A stretch of DNA of 64,000 nucleotides, taken from NCBI RefSeq assembly GCF_013410065.1, contig NZ_JACCCW010000001.1, positions 1,421,187 through 1,485,186 of the forward strand. The letters run 5' to 3'. The stretch is from Granulicella arctica. GTDB lineage: Bacteria > Acidobacteriota > Terriglobia > Terriglobales > Acidobacteriaceae. The notes under the pieces are model-generated. The model had not been told where the DNA came from and searched no databases. It was given only the letters and a program-made list of their open reading frames with translations. The translations under genes and the position numbers were made by a program. Of the stretch, positions 1 to 9,176 are shown piece by piece (positions within the stretch are counted from its first letter, which is position 1; every line of letters begins with the position of its first letter).

Positions 1-2165
1 AACTGAAACAGCAGCTTGTAGGTATTCGTCTTCGGATCGCTCGAAAGCACCTGCGATGGCACAACGTGATTCTTCTCATCGAGAAGTGTCACCCCCTCCG
101 CACCGGACGTCGGCAACTGCACCGAGACCTCGGTCAAGCCGCCACGCTGCCATCCGAGGGAGTTGAACACCACCACCGGAACGCCGGAGTGAGCGCGTGT
201 GTCCACCTGCGCCGTCAAAGTATCCAGCGCCTTCGTGGATACCTCGTTGGTCGCCCAACGCACTTGGTTGTAATCCTTTTGGGCCTCTTTATAGATGATC
301 CCAATACCAGAGCCGGCAGCAAGATCGTGGAACTGATTGAACAAAACATGCTTCCACGCATCCGAGATCTCATCCGCCGGATACTTCTGTCCATCGAGCC
401 ACGCCAGAGAAGCGTACTTCTCCGCATCCAGCACCCACTCTTCGCTGTTACGCATGTTGCGCTTGTGGTCCGCCTGCGTTGTGAAGACGCCACGGTGATA
501 CTCGAAATACAGCTCATCCTTCCACGTCGGGACAGTGATCTCGCCCGTTGGCGGAGCAGGAAGCTTCGTATCGCCTGCCGCCAGCGTCTTGTAGTCCCAC
601 GTCGGCGAAGTAGGATTGAGCTCGCCTTCCACCTGCGTAAAGTACGGCTGCGCTGTGCCGAACTCCTCATGCGGAATGACCTTGTCCTTCTCCATCCAGT
701 GCAGGCCCTCGTCGAGCATCGTCCGAGTCGGCCCGCCGCCATGGTCTCCCACGCCATACAGATCCAGCATGCTGGGCAATCCCGTTGCAAAGTCTCGCGC
801 CGAAGCCATATCGCGCGACAGCCGCGTCGGATCGAGATTGTTGTTCGCATAGTCATGCGGAAAATACGCCAGCACCTTGCTGCCATCGGGAGACTCCCAC
901 CAGAACAGCTTCAACGGCAACTGATTTGTATCGTTCCAGTGCATCTTCTGCGTCACAAAGTAGTCGATGCCCGACCGCTTGTAGATCTGCGGAAGCTGCC
1001 AGTTATATCCGAACGAATCTGGATTCCAGCCAATCCGCGTCGTCTTGCCGTAGAGCTTCTGGAAGGTCTCCTGTCCGATCAAAATCTGCCGCACCAGCGA
1101 TTCGCCGTCCGGCATATTCAGGTCCGGCTCCAGCCACATGCCGCCAACCAGCTCCCATCGCCCTTCCTTCACGCGCTCTGCGATCTGGCGATTCAAATCC
1201 GGATACTTGTCCGCCATCCACTGGCTGTACACCGCCGCAGACTGCGTATACGTATACGTCGGATACTCACTCATCAACTGCACCGCGCTTCCGAAGGTGC
1301 GCTTCACCGTATCGACCGTCTCTTCCCATGGCCACAACCACGCAGCATCAATATGCGAGTTGCCCGTCAAGTGGAAAGTCGCTGTCTGGAGCAGCGGTCG
1401 CAGCGCGCTCAACGTCGTCTGTGCCTGGCGCAGCGAAGCATCGAATTTTGCCTGATTCGCTGCGTCAAGTGCCTTCAAATCAACCTCGCCGACAGCCTTT
1501 GTCAGTATCTTGCGGTCGGCCTCCGAGCCCGGTGCCAGCGAGGGAACCATCGCCCCGGCCGATACAAACTCAGTCCGCAGATCTTCAGGATTCGGCCTCT
1601 TCGCCGTGAAGCTGATCTTCATATCCACGCCATCGAACCGCTTCACATCCACCGTCGGCAGCAGCTTCACCGCGACCAGCACCTTCTCACCCGGCTTCGC
1701 ATCGCTGAACAGTTGCACCTGCTCGAGATCGTCTCCCAGGGCAACCCGCCGACCATTGAAGTAGATAATCTCCGGCATCGGCCCATTCGCATTCGCCCGG
1801 AACCGGAAGCTCACCTCAGCGCCCGTCAGGTCATATCCATGCAGCGTCTTTGGAATCTCGACCGTGCGGCGATACCACACCGCCTCTTTTCCAGCCTCCG
1901 ACTTCGGCTGTACCTCCTGCCAGCTCGAATCGTCGAGCGACGGAAGCTCGCCATGAGGTACGTCGCCCTCATGGAAGCGCCACGACCCACTTGGCAGCGT
2001 CTGTAAAGACTTCAGCCGATCCAGCACCGCTGTCTCCGCAGGGCTGAACTTCACGGCATTCTGCTCCGCGTGCATCGAATCGAAGAGCTGACCCTGAAGA
2101 GAAAGGGAACTGAGTCCCGTAAGGCAGCACGCAAGCCCAAGGGCAAGGAAAGTCGGTCGTCGCAA
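1..2165 (-). CDS. GH38 alpha-mannosidase, secreted (3' end beyond the window)
   Basis: About 721 residues are visible and the C-terminus runs off the left edge. The translation has a short hydrophobic N-terminus (signal-like, residues 1-26), a jelly-roll-like region, then HIDAAWLWPWEE near residue 270 and WNPDSFGYN near residue 382. The second motif matches the GH38 catalytic site, where its Asp is the nucleophile. The family hydrolyses alpha-mannosidic bonds. I chose a TTG start because AGGAG lies six bases upstream and no in-frame ATG precedes the signal-like segment. The next gene upstream on the same strand is a GH1 enzyme, which suggests a glycan-degradation pair. Family call is sure; exact start and linkage specificity are not. 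Confidence 0.9.
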   Translation of the reverse strand, partial: MRRPTFLALGLACCLTGLSSLSLQGQLFDSMHAEQNAVKFSPAETAVLDRLKSLQTLPSGSWRFHEGDVPHGELPSLDDSSWQEVQPKSEAGKEAVWYRRTVEIPKTLHGYDLTGAEVSFRFRANANGPMPEIIYFNGRRVALGDDLEQVQLFSDAKPGEKVLVAVKLLPTVDVKRFDGVDMKISFTAKRPNPEDLRTEFVSAGAMVPSLAPGSEADRKILTKAVGEVDLKALDAANQAKFDASLRQAQTTLSALRPLLQTATFHLTGNSHIDAAWLWPWEETVDTVKRTFGSAVQLMSEYPTYTYTQSAAVYSQWMADKYPDLNRQIAERVKEGRWELVGGMWLEPDLNMPDGESLVRQILIGQETFQKLYGKTTRIGWNPDSFGYNWQLPQIYKRSGIDYFVTQKMHWNDTNQLPLKLFWWESPDGSKVLAYFPHDYANNNLDPTRLSRDMASARDFATGLPSMLDLYGVGDHGGGPTRTMLDEGLHWMEKDKVIPHEEFGTAQPYFTQVEGELNPTSPTWDYKTLAAGDTKLPAPPTGEITVPTWKDELYFEYHRGVFTTQADHKRNMRNSEEWVLDAEKYASLAWLDGQKYPADEISDAWKHVLFNQFHDLAAGSGIGIIYKEAQKDYNQVRWATNEVSTKALDTLTAQVDTRAHSGVPVVVFNSLGWQRGGLTEVSVQLPTSGAEGVTLLDEKNHVVPSQVLSSDPKTNTYKLLFQ

Positions 2166-2209
2166 AATAAACTCCTGTTGCCGAGAGATCGGCCAGTTGC
2201 AAGACGCTG

Positions 2210-2225
2210 TTGGAAACGTTACCAA
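2210..2225. promoter_or_regulatory. LacI-family operator-like palindrome upstream of GH38 gene
   Basis: TTGGAAACGTTACCAA is a near-perfect 16-base palindrome with a central AACGTT, the layout of many LacI-family sugar regulator operators. It lies about 45 bases upstream of the GH38 start. No LacI gene is in the window, so the regulator is inferred. Confidence 0.45.
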
Positions 2226-2324
2226 AGCAATGAAATTCTACAGCCGATTTACATCTCGAAGCTTAACCGTCCACGAATACTGGAAGCAAAGGTTACTTTC
2301 ATAGCTCCATTCCATGCAGCAAAG

Positions 2325-2356
2325 AGCGGTCGAGAGAAGGGAATCTCTCGACCGCT
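2325..2356 (-). terminator. Stem-loop after the GH1 gene
   Basis: Perfect 13-base arms (AGCGGTCGAGAGA and its complement) around a 6-base loop, placed 27 bases after the GH1 stop codon on the minus strand. The following T-run is short, so it is a terminator-like or mRNA-end-stabilising hairpin. Confidence 0.6.
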
Positions 2357-2382
2357 CAACACCATACATCTTCGCTCTTTAA

Positions 2383-3843
2383 CTAAGCGACACTGTTCCG
2401 CGCAATCACCTCGCGGTAGAACTCGGCGCTCAGCTTCGGCGTTCTCTTCTGCGTCTTGAAGTCAACGTAATGAATGCCGAAGCGCTTCTCATACCCATCC
2501 GCCCATTCATAGTTGTCCAGCAGGCTCCACAGGAAGTATCCCTTCACCGGAACGCCCTCCGCCACCGCTCGATGCAACTGGGTCAGATAGTTCCGCAGAT
2601 ACATCACGCGATCCGTATCCAGGATTCTTCCCTCTGGCGTCGGCACATCAGCCGACGATGCACCGTTCTCCGTGATGTAAATCTCCTTCACGTTCCATAA
2701 CTTCGCCACCAGCTTCGGAGCCCAATACAGAGCCTCCGGCCCAATCGTAAGCCACGGGCTGAACATGTGCGGATATGACGCCGGCGACGGCACCATGGCA
2801 TAGCCCTTCTCCGAATCATCCGCACGAACATACGCAGGTGTGTAAATATTGATGCCCGTAAAGTCCAGCTTGCTGCCAATGATTGCCAGCTCTTCTGCCG
2901 TAAACTTCGGTGCCGCCGCACCCAGCCGCTTCAGATACCCATCCGTATAGCGCCCCTCCTGGATAACGGTCAGGAACATCGCATTCTCTTCGCGTGTCGC
3001 ACGGCCCGCTGCCTCCACGTGCTCTGGCGCATCGAACACAGGCGTGCACGCGGTCAGGTTGTCGGCCAGTCCCACCTTGGTTCCCGGCTTCGCGCTCGCC
3101 CGAATCGCCTGCACCGCCATCCCATGCCCAAGCACAGCATGGTGGCTCACCTGCGCGAGCCCCTTCGCATCCAGCTTCAGCCCCGGAGCATGAAATCCCG
3201 TCGAGTAGCCAAGCTCAACAAAGGTCCGAAGCTCGTTCATCGTCATAAAGTGCTTCACCCGATCCGACAACTTGCCCGCCGTATATCCGGCATAGTCCGC
3301 AAACGCCTTCGCCGTATCGCGGTTCTCCCATCCACCGCGGTCCTGCAACACCTGCGGCAGGTCCCAGTGATACAGCGTGCAATAGGGCGCAATCCCCGCT
3401 GCAAGCAGCTCGTCCAGCATCCTGTTATAGAAGTCCAGTCCCTTAGGATTCGGCGCGCCCGTCCCCTCAGGGAAAACCCGCGACCACGAGACGGAAAACC
3501 GGTAGGTCTTCAGGCCAAGGTTCTTCATCAACTGCACATCTTCTTTGTAGCGATGGTAATGATCGTCCGCCACATCACCGGTGTCTCCGTTATGCGTCTT
3601 GCCCGGCGTATGCGAAAAGGTATCCCAGATCGAAGGCCCCCGACCATCTTCCTTCACCGTGCCTTCCACCTGGTACGACGCCGTAGCCGAGCCCCACAGA
3701 AATCCGTGCGGAAACTGGTGTGCATCCGCACCAGCCGTCTCCGGAGCAACTCCGGCTCCCCATGCAGGAAGCGCAGGAAGCGATGCACCAGCAGTAGCGC
3801 CAAGCAAGCGCGCAAAGGCACGTCTCGAAAAATGAATAGCCAA
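2383..3843 (-). CDS. GH1 beta-glucosidase, Tat-exported
   Basis: 486 residues from a TTG start preceded by GGGAG at seven bases. A longer reading from an ATG at 3924 is open but would bury the signal. The N-terminus SRRAFARLLGATAG followed by a hydrophobic stretch and AWGAG looks like a twin-arginine signal. The GH1 barrel begins with FPHGFLWGSATASYQVEG. The acid/base Glu is in TMNEL (about residue 204) and the nucleophile Glu in ITENG (about residue 392). The usual GH1 acid/base motif is TxNEP, so the Leu after Glu is unusual. Expected role: hydrolysis of beta-glucosides or related disaccharides outside the cytoplasm. Confidence 0.9.
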   Translation of the reverse strand: MAIHFSRRAFARLLGATAGASLPALPAWGAGVAPETAGADAHQFPHGFLWGSATASYQVEGTVKEDGRGPSIWDTFSHTPGKTHNGDTGDVADDHYHRYKEDVQLMKNLGLKTYRFSVSWSRVFPEGTGAPNPKGLDFYNRMLDELLAAGIAPYCTLYHWDLPQVLQDRGGWENRDTAKAFADYAGYTAGKLSDRVKHFMTMNELRTFVELGYSTGFHAPGLKLDAKGLAQVSHHAVLGHGMAVQAIRASAKPGTKVGLADNLTACTPVFDAPEHVEAAGRATREENAMFLTVIQEGRYTDGYLKRLGAAAPKFTAEELAIIGSKLDFTGINIYTPAYVRADDSEKGYAMVPSPASYPHMFSPWLTIGPEALYWAPKLVAKLWNVKEIYITENGASSADVPTPEGRILDTDRVMYLRNYLTQLHRAVAEGVPVKGYFLWSLLDNYEWADGYEKRFGIHYVDFKTQKRTPKLSAEFYREVIARNSVA

Positions 3844-4000
3844 AAGTTGTCTCCCTGGACTACAAAATCGATTTCGCAGGCGCACATAGCTGCCCGCAAG
3901 GTTCGCAGAAGTATACCGCTTCACCCAGACCGCATGAATAGCTCTTCATGAGCGCACCTTTTCCTATCGCATTTCTCCAACTCAACCCCACCCCAAAGAC

Positions 4001-4065
4001 TGTCATCCTGAGCGGAGCGCAGCGAAGTCGAAGGACCTGCGGTTGCACTTGTCGTTGCTTGTTCT
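4001..4065 (+). repeat. Intergenic repeat family 1, copy a
   Basis: Starts TGTCATCCTGAGCGGAGCGC, continues with GTCGAAGGACCTGC and ends in a variable GTTGC/TTGTT tail. The same string recurs at 7888, 29335, 29427, 32600 and 40661 and, inverted, at 51864 and 51981. It fills much of the 295-base gap between the GH1 gene and the next hydrolase; nothing else is evident there. Confidence 0.85.
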
Positions 4066-4138
4066 AGACAACCCAACCCACACCTCTGCACGCATGAGTT
4101 TTAGCAACAACCACTAGTCCTCCCGCTCGCTTTCCTCT

Positions 4139-5356
4139 ATGCTTTCGATCATGCAATCCAAACTGCGGTCTCGCCTCCTGCTGATCACCTCGGCAGCCGT
4201 CGCCATTCTGTTCTCCGTGGCGCAGCCGCTCCCTGGACAAAGACAGAAGCTCGCGAAAGACCCCACCGGCACACCGGACATCCTGCATACCCCCACCGGC
4301 ACCGTGGAGACAGGCACGCTCAACAACGCCGCCTACCGCATCGATGTCCCCGCCAACTGGAACCACAGCCTCGTCGTCTTCTATCACGGCTATAGCGAAA
4401 CCCCCTACGTCTACCATCCACCCCACCCTCTCAGCGGCCAGAACCGCCCCATGTTCGACCGCGGCTACGCCGTCATCCAGAGCGGCTACTCCACCACCGG
4501 CTGGGCGCTCGACCAGGCCATCACCGAAACCGAAAACCTGCGCAGATACTTCATCCGCAAGTACGGTCAACCACGCGAGACCTTCGTCGCCGGAGGCTCC
4601 ATGGGCGGTCTCCTCACCGACATCACCCTCGAGCGCAACCCGAAGCCCTACATCGGCGGCCTCGACCTTTGCGGAGCCGTCGGCCCCACCTACGAGTCCT
4701 TCACTCGCCGCTTCGCCGACCGTGCCGCCTTCGACTCCTACTTTCCCGGCCTGCTGCCTCCACTCGTCCCGCCGCCATCCTCCGGCTACCCCGCACCTTC
4801 GCCCGAAAACGAAGCCAGCAAGCGCAAGATCGCCGACGCCCTGAAGGACCACCCTGCCGCAGCCTCCGCCATGCGCAACCTCATGTCCCTCCACAGCGAT
4901 GCCGACGTCGCCCACATGATCGGCTACTACACCTTCGTCATCGCCGACTACCAGCACAAGGCAGGCGGCAACCCCTTCGACAACCGCAACTACCTCTACA
5001 CCGGAACCAACCCCACCTCCACCGCCGACGACAATAAGCTCAACGACACCGTCCACCGCTACGCCGCCGACCCCGCCGCCCGCCGCTACCTCATCGACCA
5101 TTACACGCCGAACGGCCGTCTCACGAAGCCCATGCTCGCCCTCCACACTACCTATGACCCCTTCATCCCCGGCACGACCCTCGCCCTCTACGGACACATC
5201 GTCGAGCAGGCCGGCTTCGGCGACCACTACGTCCAGCAATACGTCCACCGCGACGGCCACTGTGCCATCTCGCCAGAGGAGGTCGGCATTGCCTTCGACG
5301 AACTCGTAACCTGGGTGCACACCGGCAAAGCACCCACACCCGGCCTCCTCCACTAA
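4139..5356 (+). CDS. Secreted alpha/beta-hydrolase
   Basis: 405 residues. A positively charged N-terminus and a hydrophobic stretch (residues 10-28) suggest a signal peptide. The nucleophile elbow is GGSMGG with Ser at about residue 154, preceded by an HGYS oxyanion-loop-like motif near residue 83. A TYDPFIP Asp and an HRDGHC His near the C-terminus are in the right order for a Ser-Asp-His triad. Two Met codons (4139 and 4151) are possible starts and neither has a clear ribosome site. The substrate cannot be told from sequence; ester or peptide hydrolysis is possible. The protein is strongly C-rich at third codon positions, like native genes around it. Confidence 0.8.
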   Translation: MLSIMQSKLRSRLLLITSAAVAILFSVAQPLPGQRQKLAKDPTGTPDILHTPTGTVETGTLNNAAYRIDVPANWNHSLVVFYHGYSETPYVYHPPHPLSGQNRPMFDRGYAVIQSGYSTTGWALDQAITETENLRRYFIRKYGQPRETFVAGGSMGGLLTDITLERNPKPYIGGLDLCGAVGPTYESFTRRFADRAAFDSYFPGLLPPLVPPPSSGYPAPSPENEASKRKIADALKDHPAAASAMRNLMSLHSDADVAHMIGYYTFVIADYQHKAGGNPFDNRNYLYTGTNPTSTADDNKLNDTVHRYAADPAARRYLIDHYTPNGRLTKPMLALHTTYDPFIPGTTLALYGHIVEQAGFGDHYVQQYVHRDGHCAISPEEVGIAFDELVTWVHTGKAPTPGLLH

Positions 5357-5478
5357 CCGAATGGAAAATTATCTGCATTGCCTTCTTGACTAGCACGATC
5401 GCCCCAAACTCCCATACCCCGGTTGATAACCAAGCCCTCGCCAGTATCCGGAGAAACACCGACCGCCTATAATGACCT

Positions 5479-7842
5479 ATGGCAACCATCCACCCGGCCT
5501 CGCCAGAGGTCGGCCCGCAGCCGGGATCGCAATCCGAGCCGCCCAGCAAGCAGCAGGCAACCCCTGTGCGCTCGGCTGAGACCAGAATGGACCTAGAGGC
5601 CCCGCCTGCCAGCGATCCCACCAGCTCCGATCCCGAGATCGACCGCAACTTCCACACCCTCCTCGACACCGTCCGCGCCAACCGCCCCAGCGACGACCTC
5701 GACATCATCCGCAAGGCCTGGGCCTTCTGTATGCAGCAGCACGAGGGCCAGAAGCGCGCCTCCGGTGAGCCCTACATCATCCATCCGCTCGAGGTCGGCC
5801 AGGTCCTCGCTGAGCTCCGCATGGACTCCACCGCCATCGCCGCCGGCCTCCTTCACGACGCAGTAGAAGACACCGACGTCACCTCCGAAGAGATCGCCAA
5901 GCGCTTCGGCGAGCAGGTCGCCCACATCGTCGAAGGCGTCACCAAGCTCGACAAGATCAAGTTCGCCAACCGCGAAGACCATCAGGCCGAGAACATCCGC
6001 AAGATGCTCCTCGCCATGGTCACCGACGTCCGCGTCGTCATCATCAAGCTCGCCGACCGCCTCCACAACATGCGCACCCTCGAGCACCTCAAGCCCGAGA
6101 AGCAGCAGAAGATCGCCCGCGAAACCCTCGAGATCTACGCTCCCCTCGCCCATCGCCTCGGCATGGGTAAACTCCGCGGCGAGCTCGAAGACCTCGCCTT
6201 TCGCTACACCGATCCCTACGCCTACCAGCAGCTCACCACCGAGGTCGACGCCCTCCGTGGTGAGGGCGAAATCTTCCTTCAGAAGATCGTCAAGCAGCTC
6301 GAAACCAAGCTCGCCGAGCACCACATCGCAGGCCGCGTCGAGTGGCGCATCAAGCGCCTCTACTCTATCCAGCAGAAGCTCGCCGACCAGCAGATCCCCG
6401 TCGATCAGGTCTACGATCTCCTCGCCATCCGCGTCATCTGCAACACAGTGCAGGACTGCTACGCGCTCCTCGGCCTCCTCCACAGCATCTGGCGTCCCGT
6501 CCCCGGTCGCATCAAGGACTTCATCTCGATGCCCCGCCCGAACCTCTACCAGTCCCTCCACACCACGCTCATCGCCGAGGGCGGACACCAGTTCGAGGTC
6601 CAGATCCGCACCGAGGACATGCACCGCGTCGCCGAAGAGGGCATCGCCGCGCACTGGAAGTACAAAGCATCCGACAACGTCACCGCCAAGGACGAGGCCC
6701 GCCTGGCCTGGGTCCGCCAGCTCATGGAGTGGCAGCGCGAGATGTCCGACCCCAACGAGTTCATGTCGACCCTCAAGATTGACCTGTACCCCGAGGAGGT
6801 CTACACCTTCACCCCCAAAGGCAAGGTCGTCGTCCTGCCCAAGGACGCCAGCCCCATCGACTTCGCCTACACCATCCACACCGACGTCGGCAACACCACC
6901 ATCGGCGCAAAAGTAAACGGCCGCATCGTTCCCCTCCGCACCAAGCTCCGCAACGGCGACATCGTCGAAATCACCACCCAGGCAGGCCACGCCCCCAGCC
7001 GCGACTGGCTCTCCTTCACCAAGTCCAGCCGCGCCCGCAACAAGATCAAGCACTGGCTCAACGAGCATCAGCGCGAGCGCGCCATCGAGATCGGTGGCAA
7101 GCTCCTCGACCGCGAAGCCCGCAAGTACAAGCTCTCCCTCAACAAGTTCGACGACGACGACTACCTCCGCGTAGCCCACGACTATGGCCTCGGATCAAAA
7201 GCCGAACTCATGGCCGGAGTAGGCTTCGGCAAATACTCCTCTCGCGTAGTCCTCAATAAGCTAGAGCCCGGCTCCACCCTCGCAGCCGAGCTCCCACCGC
7301 CAGAAGCCGGTGTCGGCAACACCATCGGCCAGATGTCCGACGCCGTCAAACGCGTCTTCTTCGGCAAGGGCTCCGAGTCCCTCCAGGTCGAAGGCCAGGA
7401 CGACCTCCTCGTCTACCGCGCCCGCTGTTGTAATCCGATCCGCGGCGAAGAGATCATCGGCTACGTCACCCGCGGAAAAGGCGTCGCCGTCCACGCCCGT
7501 AGCTGTCCCAACGTCCAGAATCTCCTCTACGAGTCCGACCGCCGCATCCAGGTTGAGTGGTCCGCCCCACCCACCGAGGCCGGAGCCCCTAAGGCCGCCA
7601 CCTATCCCGTCCGCCTCACCGTCCTCTGCGAAGACCGCCCCGGCCTGCTCCGCGAGTTCACCGCCATCATCGCCGACGACGGCACCAACATCCGCTCCGT
7701 CGACTCCAAACCCACCCCCGACGGCAACGCCATCGTCGACTTCGTGATCGAGACCGTCGACGTCCGCCACCTCAACAAACTCACCCAAAACCTCCGCAAA
7801 GTCCCCGGCGTCCGCGACGTCCAACGCGTCCAAAAGATCTAA
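5479..7842 (+). CDS. rel: Bifunctional (p)ppGpp synthetase/hydrolase
   Basis: 787 residues with the full RelA/SpoT order: an HD hydrolase domain (GEPYIIHPLEV, HDAVEDTDV and KLADRLHNMRTL), a synthetase domain (GRIKDFISMPRPNLYQSLHT), a TGS domain (VYTFTPKGKVV), a zinc-finger-like region containing CCNPI, and a C-terminal ACT domain. Because the HD motifs are intact it should both make and degrade the stringent-response alarmone. The first 60 residues are Pro/Ser-rich and low complexity; an internal Met near residue 37 is a possible alternative start. Confidence 0.96.
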   Translation: MATIHPASPEVGPQPGSQSEPPSKQQATPVRSAETRMDLEAPPASDPTSSDPEIDRNFHTLLDTVRANRPSDDLDIIRKAWAFCMQQHEGQKRASGEPYIIHPLEVGQVLAELRMDSTAIAAGLLHDAVEDTDVTSEEIAKRFGEQVAHIVEGVTKLDKIKFANREDHQAENIRKMLLAMVTDVRVVIIKLADRLHNMRTLEHLKPEKQQKIARETLEIYAPLAHRLGMGKLRGELEDLAFRYTDPYAYQQLTTEVDALRGEGEIFLQKIVKQLETKLAEHHIAGRVEWRIKRLYSIQQKLADQQIPVDQVYDLLAIRVICNTVQDCYALLGLLHSIWRPVPGRIKDFISMPRPNLYQSLHTTLIAEGGHQFEVQIRTEDMHRVAEEGIAAHWKYKASDNVTAKDEARLAWVRQLMEWQREMSDPNEFMSTLKIDLYPEEVYTFTPKGKVVVLPKDASPIDFAYTIHTDVGNTTIGAKVNGRIVPLRTKLRNGDIVEITTQAGHAPSRDWLSFTKSSRARNKIKHWLNEHQRERAIEIGGKLLDREARKYKLSLNKFDDDDYLRVAHDYGLGSKAELMAGVGFGKYSSRVVLNKLEPGSTLAAELPPPEAGVGNTIGQMSDAVKRVFFGKGSESLQVEGQDDLLVYRARCCNPIRGEEIIGYVTRGKGVAVHARSCPNVQNLLYESDRRIQVEWSAPPTEAGAPKAATYPVRLTVLCEDRPGLLREFTAIIADDGTNIRSVDSKPTPDGNAIVDFVIETVDVRHLNKLTQNLRKVPGVRDVQRVQKI

Positions 7843-7887
7843 CCCACCCGACCCCCCGCCAAAAAATTGTCATTCCACCCACCAAAC

Positions 7888-7950
7888 TGTCATCCTGAGC
7901 GAAGTGCGCAGCACGGAGCCGAAGGACCTGCGGTTGCTGTTGCTTGTTCT
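7888..7950 (+). repeat. Intergenic repeat family 1, copy b
   Basis: TGTCATCCTGAGCGAAGTGC, then GAAGGACCTGCGGTTGC and a TTGCTTGTTCT tail. It lies between rel and the EF-P-like gene. Confidence 0.85.
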
Positions 7951-8023
7951 TCTCCCCCCTATACTGATTAAGAAACGAATCAAGTCCGCACCAGCTTTCG
8001 GTGCCGACCCACCTGAGGAATGC

Positions 8024-8599
8024 ATGGCCGTATTGATTGAAGCGATCCACATCAAACGCAAGATTGTCTTTGAATTCGAAAACTCCCCATTCGTCTGTCT
8101 GGACTCCGACATCACCACCCCCACCGCCCGCGGCGGCCAGACCCTCGTGCGCCTCAAGATGCGCAATCTCCTCACCAGCGCCGTCTTTGAAAAGACCTTC
8201 AAGGCGAACGACAAGTTCACCGAACCCGACCTCGAGCTCATCCCCGCCTCCTACCTCTACACCGACGGCGACGGCTCTCACTTCCTCGATCAGGAGAGCT
8301 TCGAGACCCTCACCCTCAATGACGAGAAGATCGGCAATGCGTTGGACTTCCTCATCGAAGGCGCGCTACTCCAGGTGCACAAGTACAACGGCAACCCCAT
8401 CGGCGTACAGCTCCCCATCTTCGTCGAGCTGAACGTCGTCTACGCAGAGCCCGGCGCCCGCAGCGACTCCTCAAGCGGCGGCGGAACCAAGCTAGCCCGA
8501 CTCGAGACCGGCCTCGAAATCCGCGTCCCGCCCTTCATCAAAGAAGGCGAAAAGGTCAAAGTGACGACCGAGACCGGCGAGTTCTCCGGACGGGCATAA
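8024..8599 (+). CDS. Elongation factor P-like protein, EfpL/YeiP type
   Basis: 191 residues from ATG at 8024 with TGAGGAA upstream; a longer open frame from 7904 runs through a repeat and is unlikely. The three EF-P domains are recognisable: a KOW-like N-domain, a middle OB domain with SYLYTDGDGSHFLDQESFE, and a C-terminal domain with SGGGTKLARLETGLEIRVP. The loop that reaches the ribosome P site reads TPTARGGQTLVR with Arg at residue 36. This matches the SPTARGAATLYK-type loop of YeiP/EfpL rather than the PGKG loop of ordinary EF-P. Role: relief of ribosome stalling at proline-rich stretches. The canonical EF-P gene is presumably elsewhere. Confidence 0.85.
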   Translation: MAVLIEAIHIKRKIVFEFENSPFVCLDSDITTPTARGGQTLVRLKMRNLLTSAVFEKTFKANDKFTEPDLELIPASYLYTDGDGSHFLDQESFETLTLNDEKIGNALDFLIEGALLQVHKYNGNPIGVQLPIFVELNVVYAEPGARSDSSSGGGTKLARLETGLEIRVPPFIKEGEKVKVTTETGEFSGRA

Positions 8600-8645
8600 A
8601 CCCGCCCCGGAGAGCTGCTGCCGAGCGCTGCTTCGGGCACCCCGG

Positions 8646-9146
8646 TCATGGCGCGGCTGGGGTTTCCAGAGGGGACGTCCACTCGCGCATCACAAGGGTG
8701 ACCCCGTAGCGCAGACCTGGATGCGTCTTTGCGATATGCATCGCCTGATCCTCACTCGACGAGTCAAAGAAAACAATATTCGAGAACGTCGGCCCGCCGG
8801 AGTTCTCTTGAGAAACAATCTCGCCTCCCCGCGCAGATAAATTCGCCGTCGGCTGCCCAAAGCCTCGCGGATCGAGCGAGACGCCCATCTCTTGGACCTG
8901 CTTAACCCAGACCGCAATCTCGACCTTGCGCTGCTGTATCTCTTCGGGTGTCAGTGTGCGTGTCGGATAAAAAATCATCGCGTAGTGCTTCATGTGCTTC
9001 TCCTGAAAGCTGGTGGACCTGGATGGGATGGACTGGGCATGGATAGGTTGGCAAAGCATCGCGCAGCAGAGCAGCAACACAATCTCAAACAAGCCGATCG
9101 CATTGCGCAGAAATGGGATACGGGCACAGGGAAGGTGTTCTCTCAT
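8646..9146 (-). CDS. YCII-related domain protein
   Basis: The C-terminal ~115 residues (MKHYAMIFYPTRTLTPEE onward) resemble the YCII/DGPF dimeric alpha-beta fold. A start at 8993 has AGGAG six bases upstream. In the same frame, though, the preceding 50 residues form a convincing signal peptide (hydrophobic core followed by QPIHAQ), so an exported product from 9146 (166 residues) is also possible; I list the longer form. It directly follows the AraC-type regulator gene and is likely co-transcribed. The family is poorly characterised; no reaction is assigned. Confidence 0.7.
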   Translation of the reverse strand: MREHLPCARIPFLRNAIGLFEIVLLLCCAMLCQPIHAQSIPSRSTSFQEKHMKHYAMIFYPTRTLTPEEIQQRKVEIAVWVKQVQEMGVSLDPRGFGQPTANLSARGGEIVSQENSGGPTFSNIVFFDSSSEDQAMHIAKTHPGLRYGVTLVMREWTSPLETPAAP

Positions 9147-9176
9147 CCCTGGAGCATAACCAGTGTCGGGCAAGTC

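Noticed and set aside
66..2006. 646-codon open frame on the + strand opposite the GH38 gene
   Set aside because: Arg/Leu-rich with no recognisable motif. The minus frame carries the GH38 catalytic motifs, so this is its antisense shadow in a GC-rich genome.
3860..4048. Short frames reading QVLRLR-like peptides through repeats (also near 7900, 29300-29460)
   Set aside because: They arise because repeat family 1 is open in one frame; the shared peptide reflects the DNA repeat, not a protein family.
4064..5353. 429-codon minus-strand open frame opposite the secreted hydrolase
   Set aside because: Low-complexity Val/Gly/Glu composition; the + frame has a signal peptide and a GxSxG motif.
5593..7179. 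528-codon minus-strand open frame opposite rel
   Set aside because: Composed almost only of Val/Gly/Asp/Glu/Leu, the usual antisense reading of a C-rich coding strand. The + frame is a clear Rel protein.
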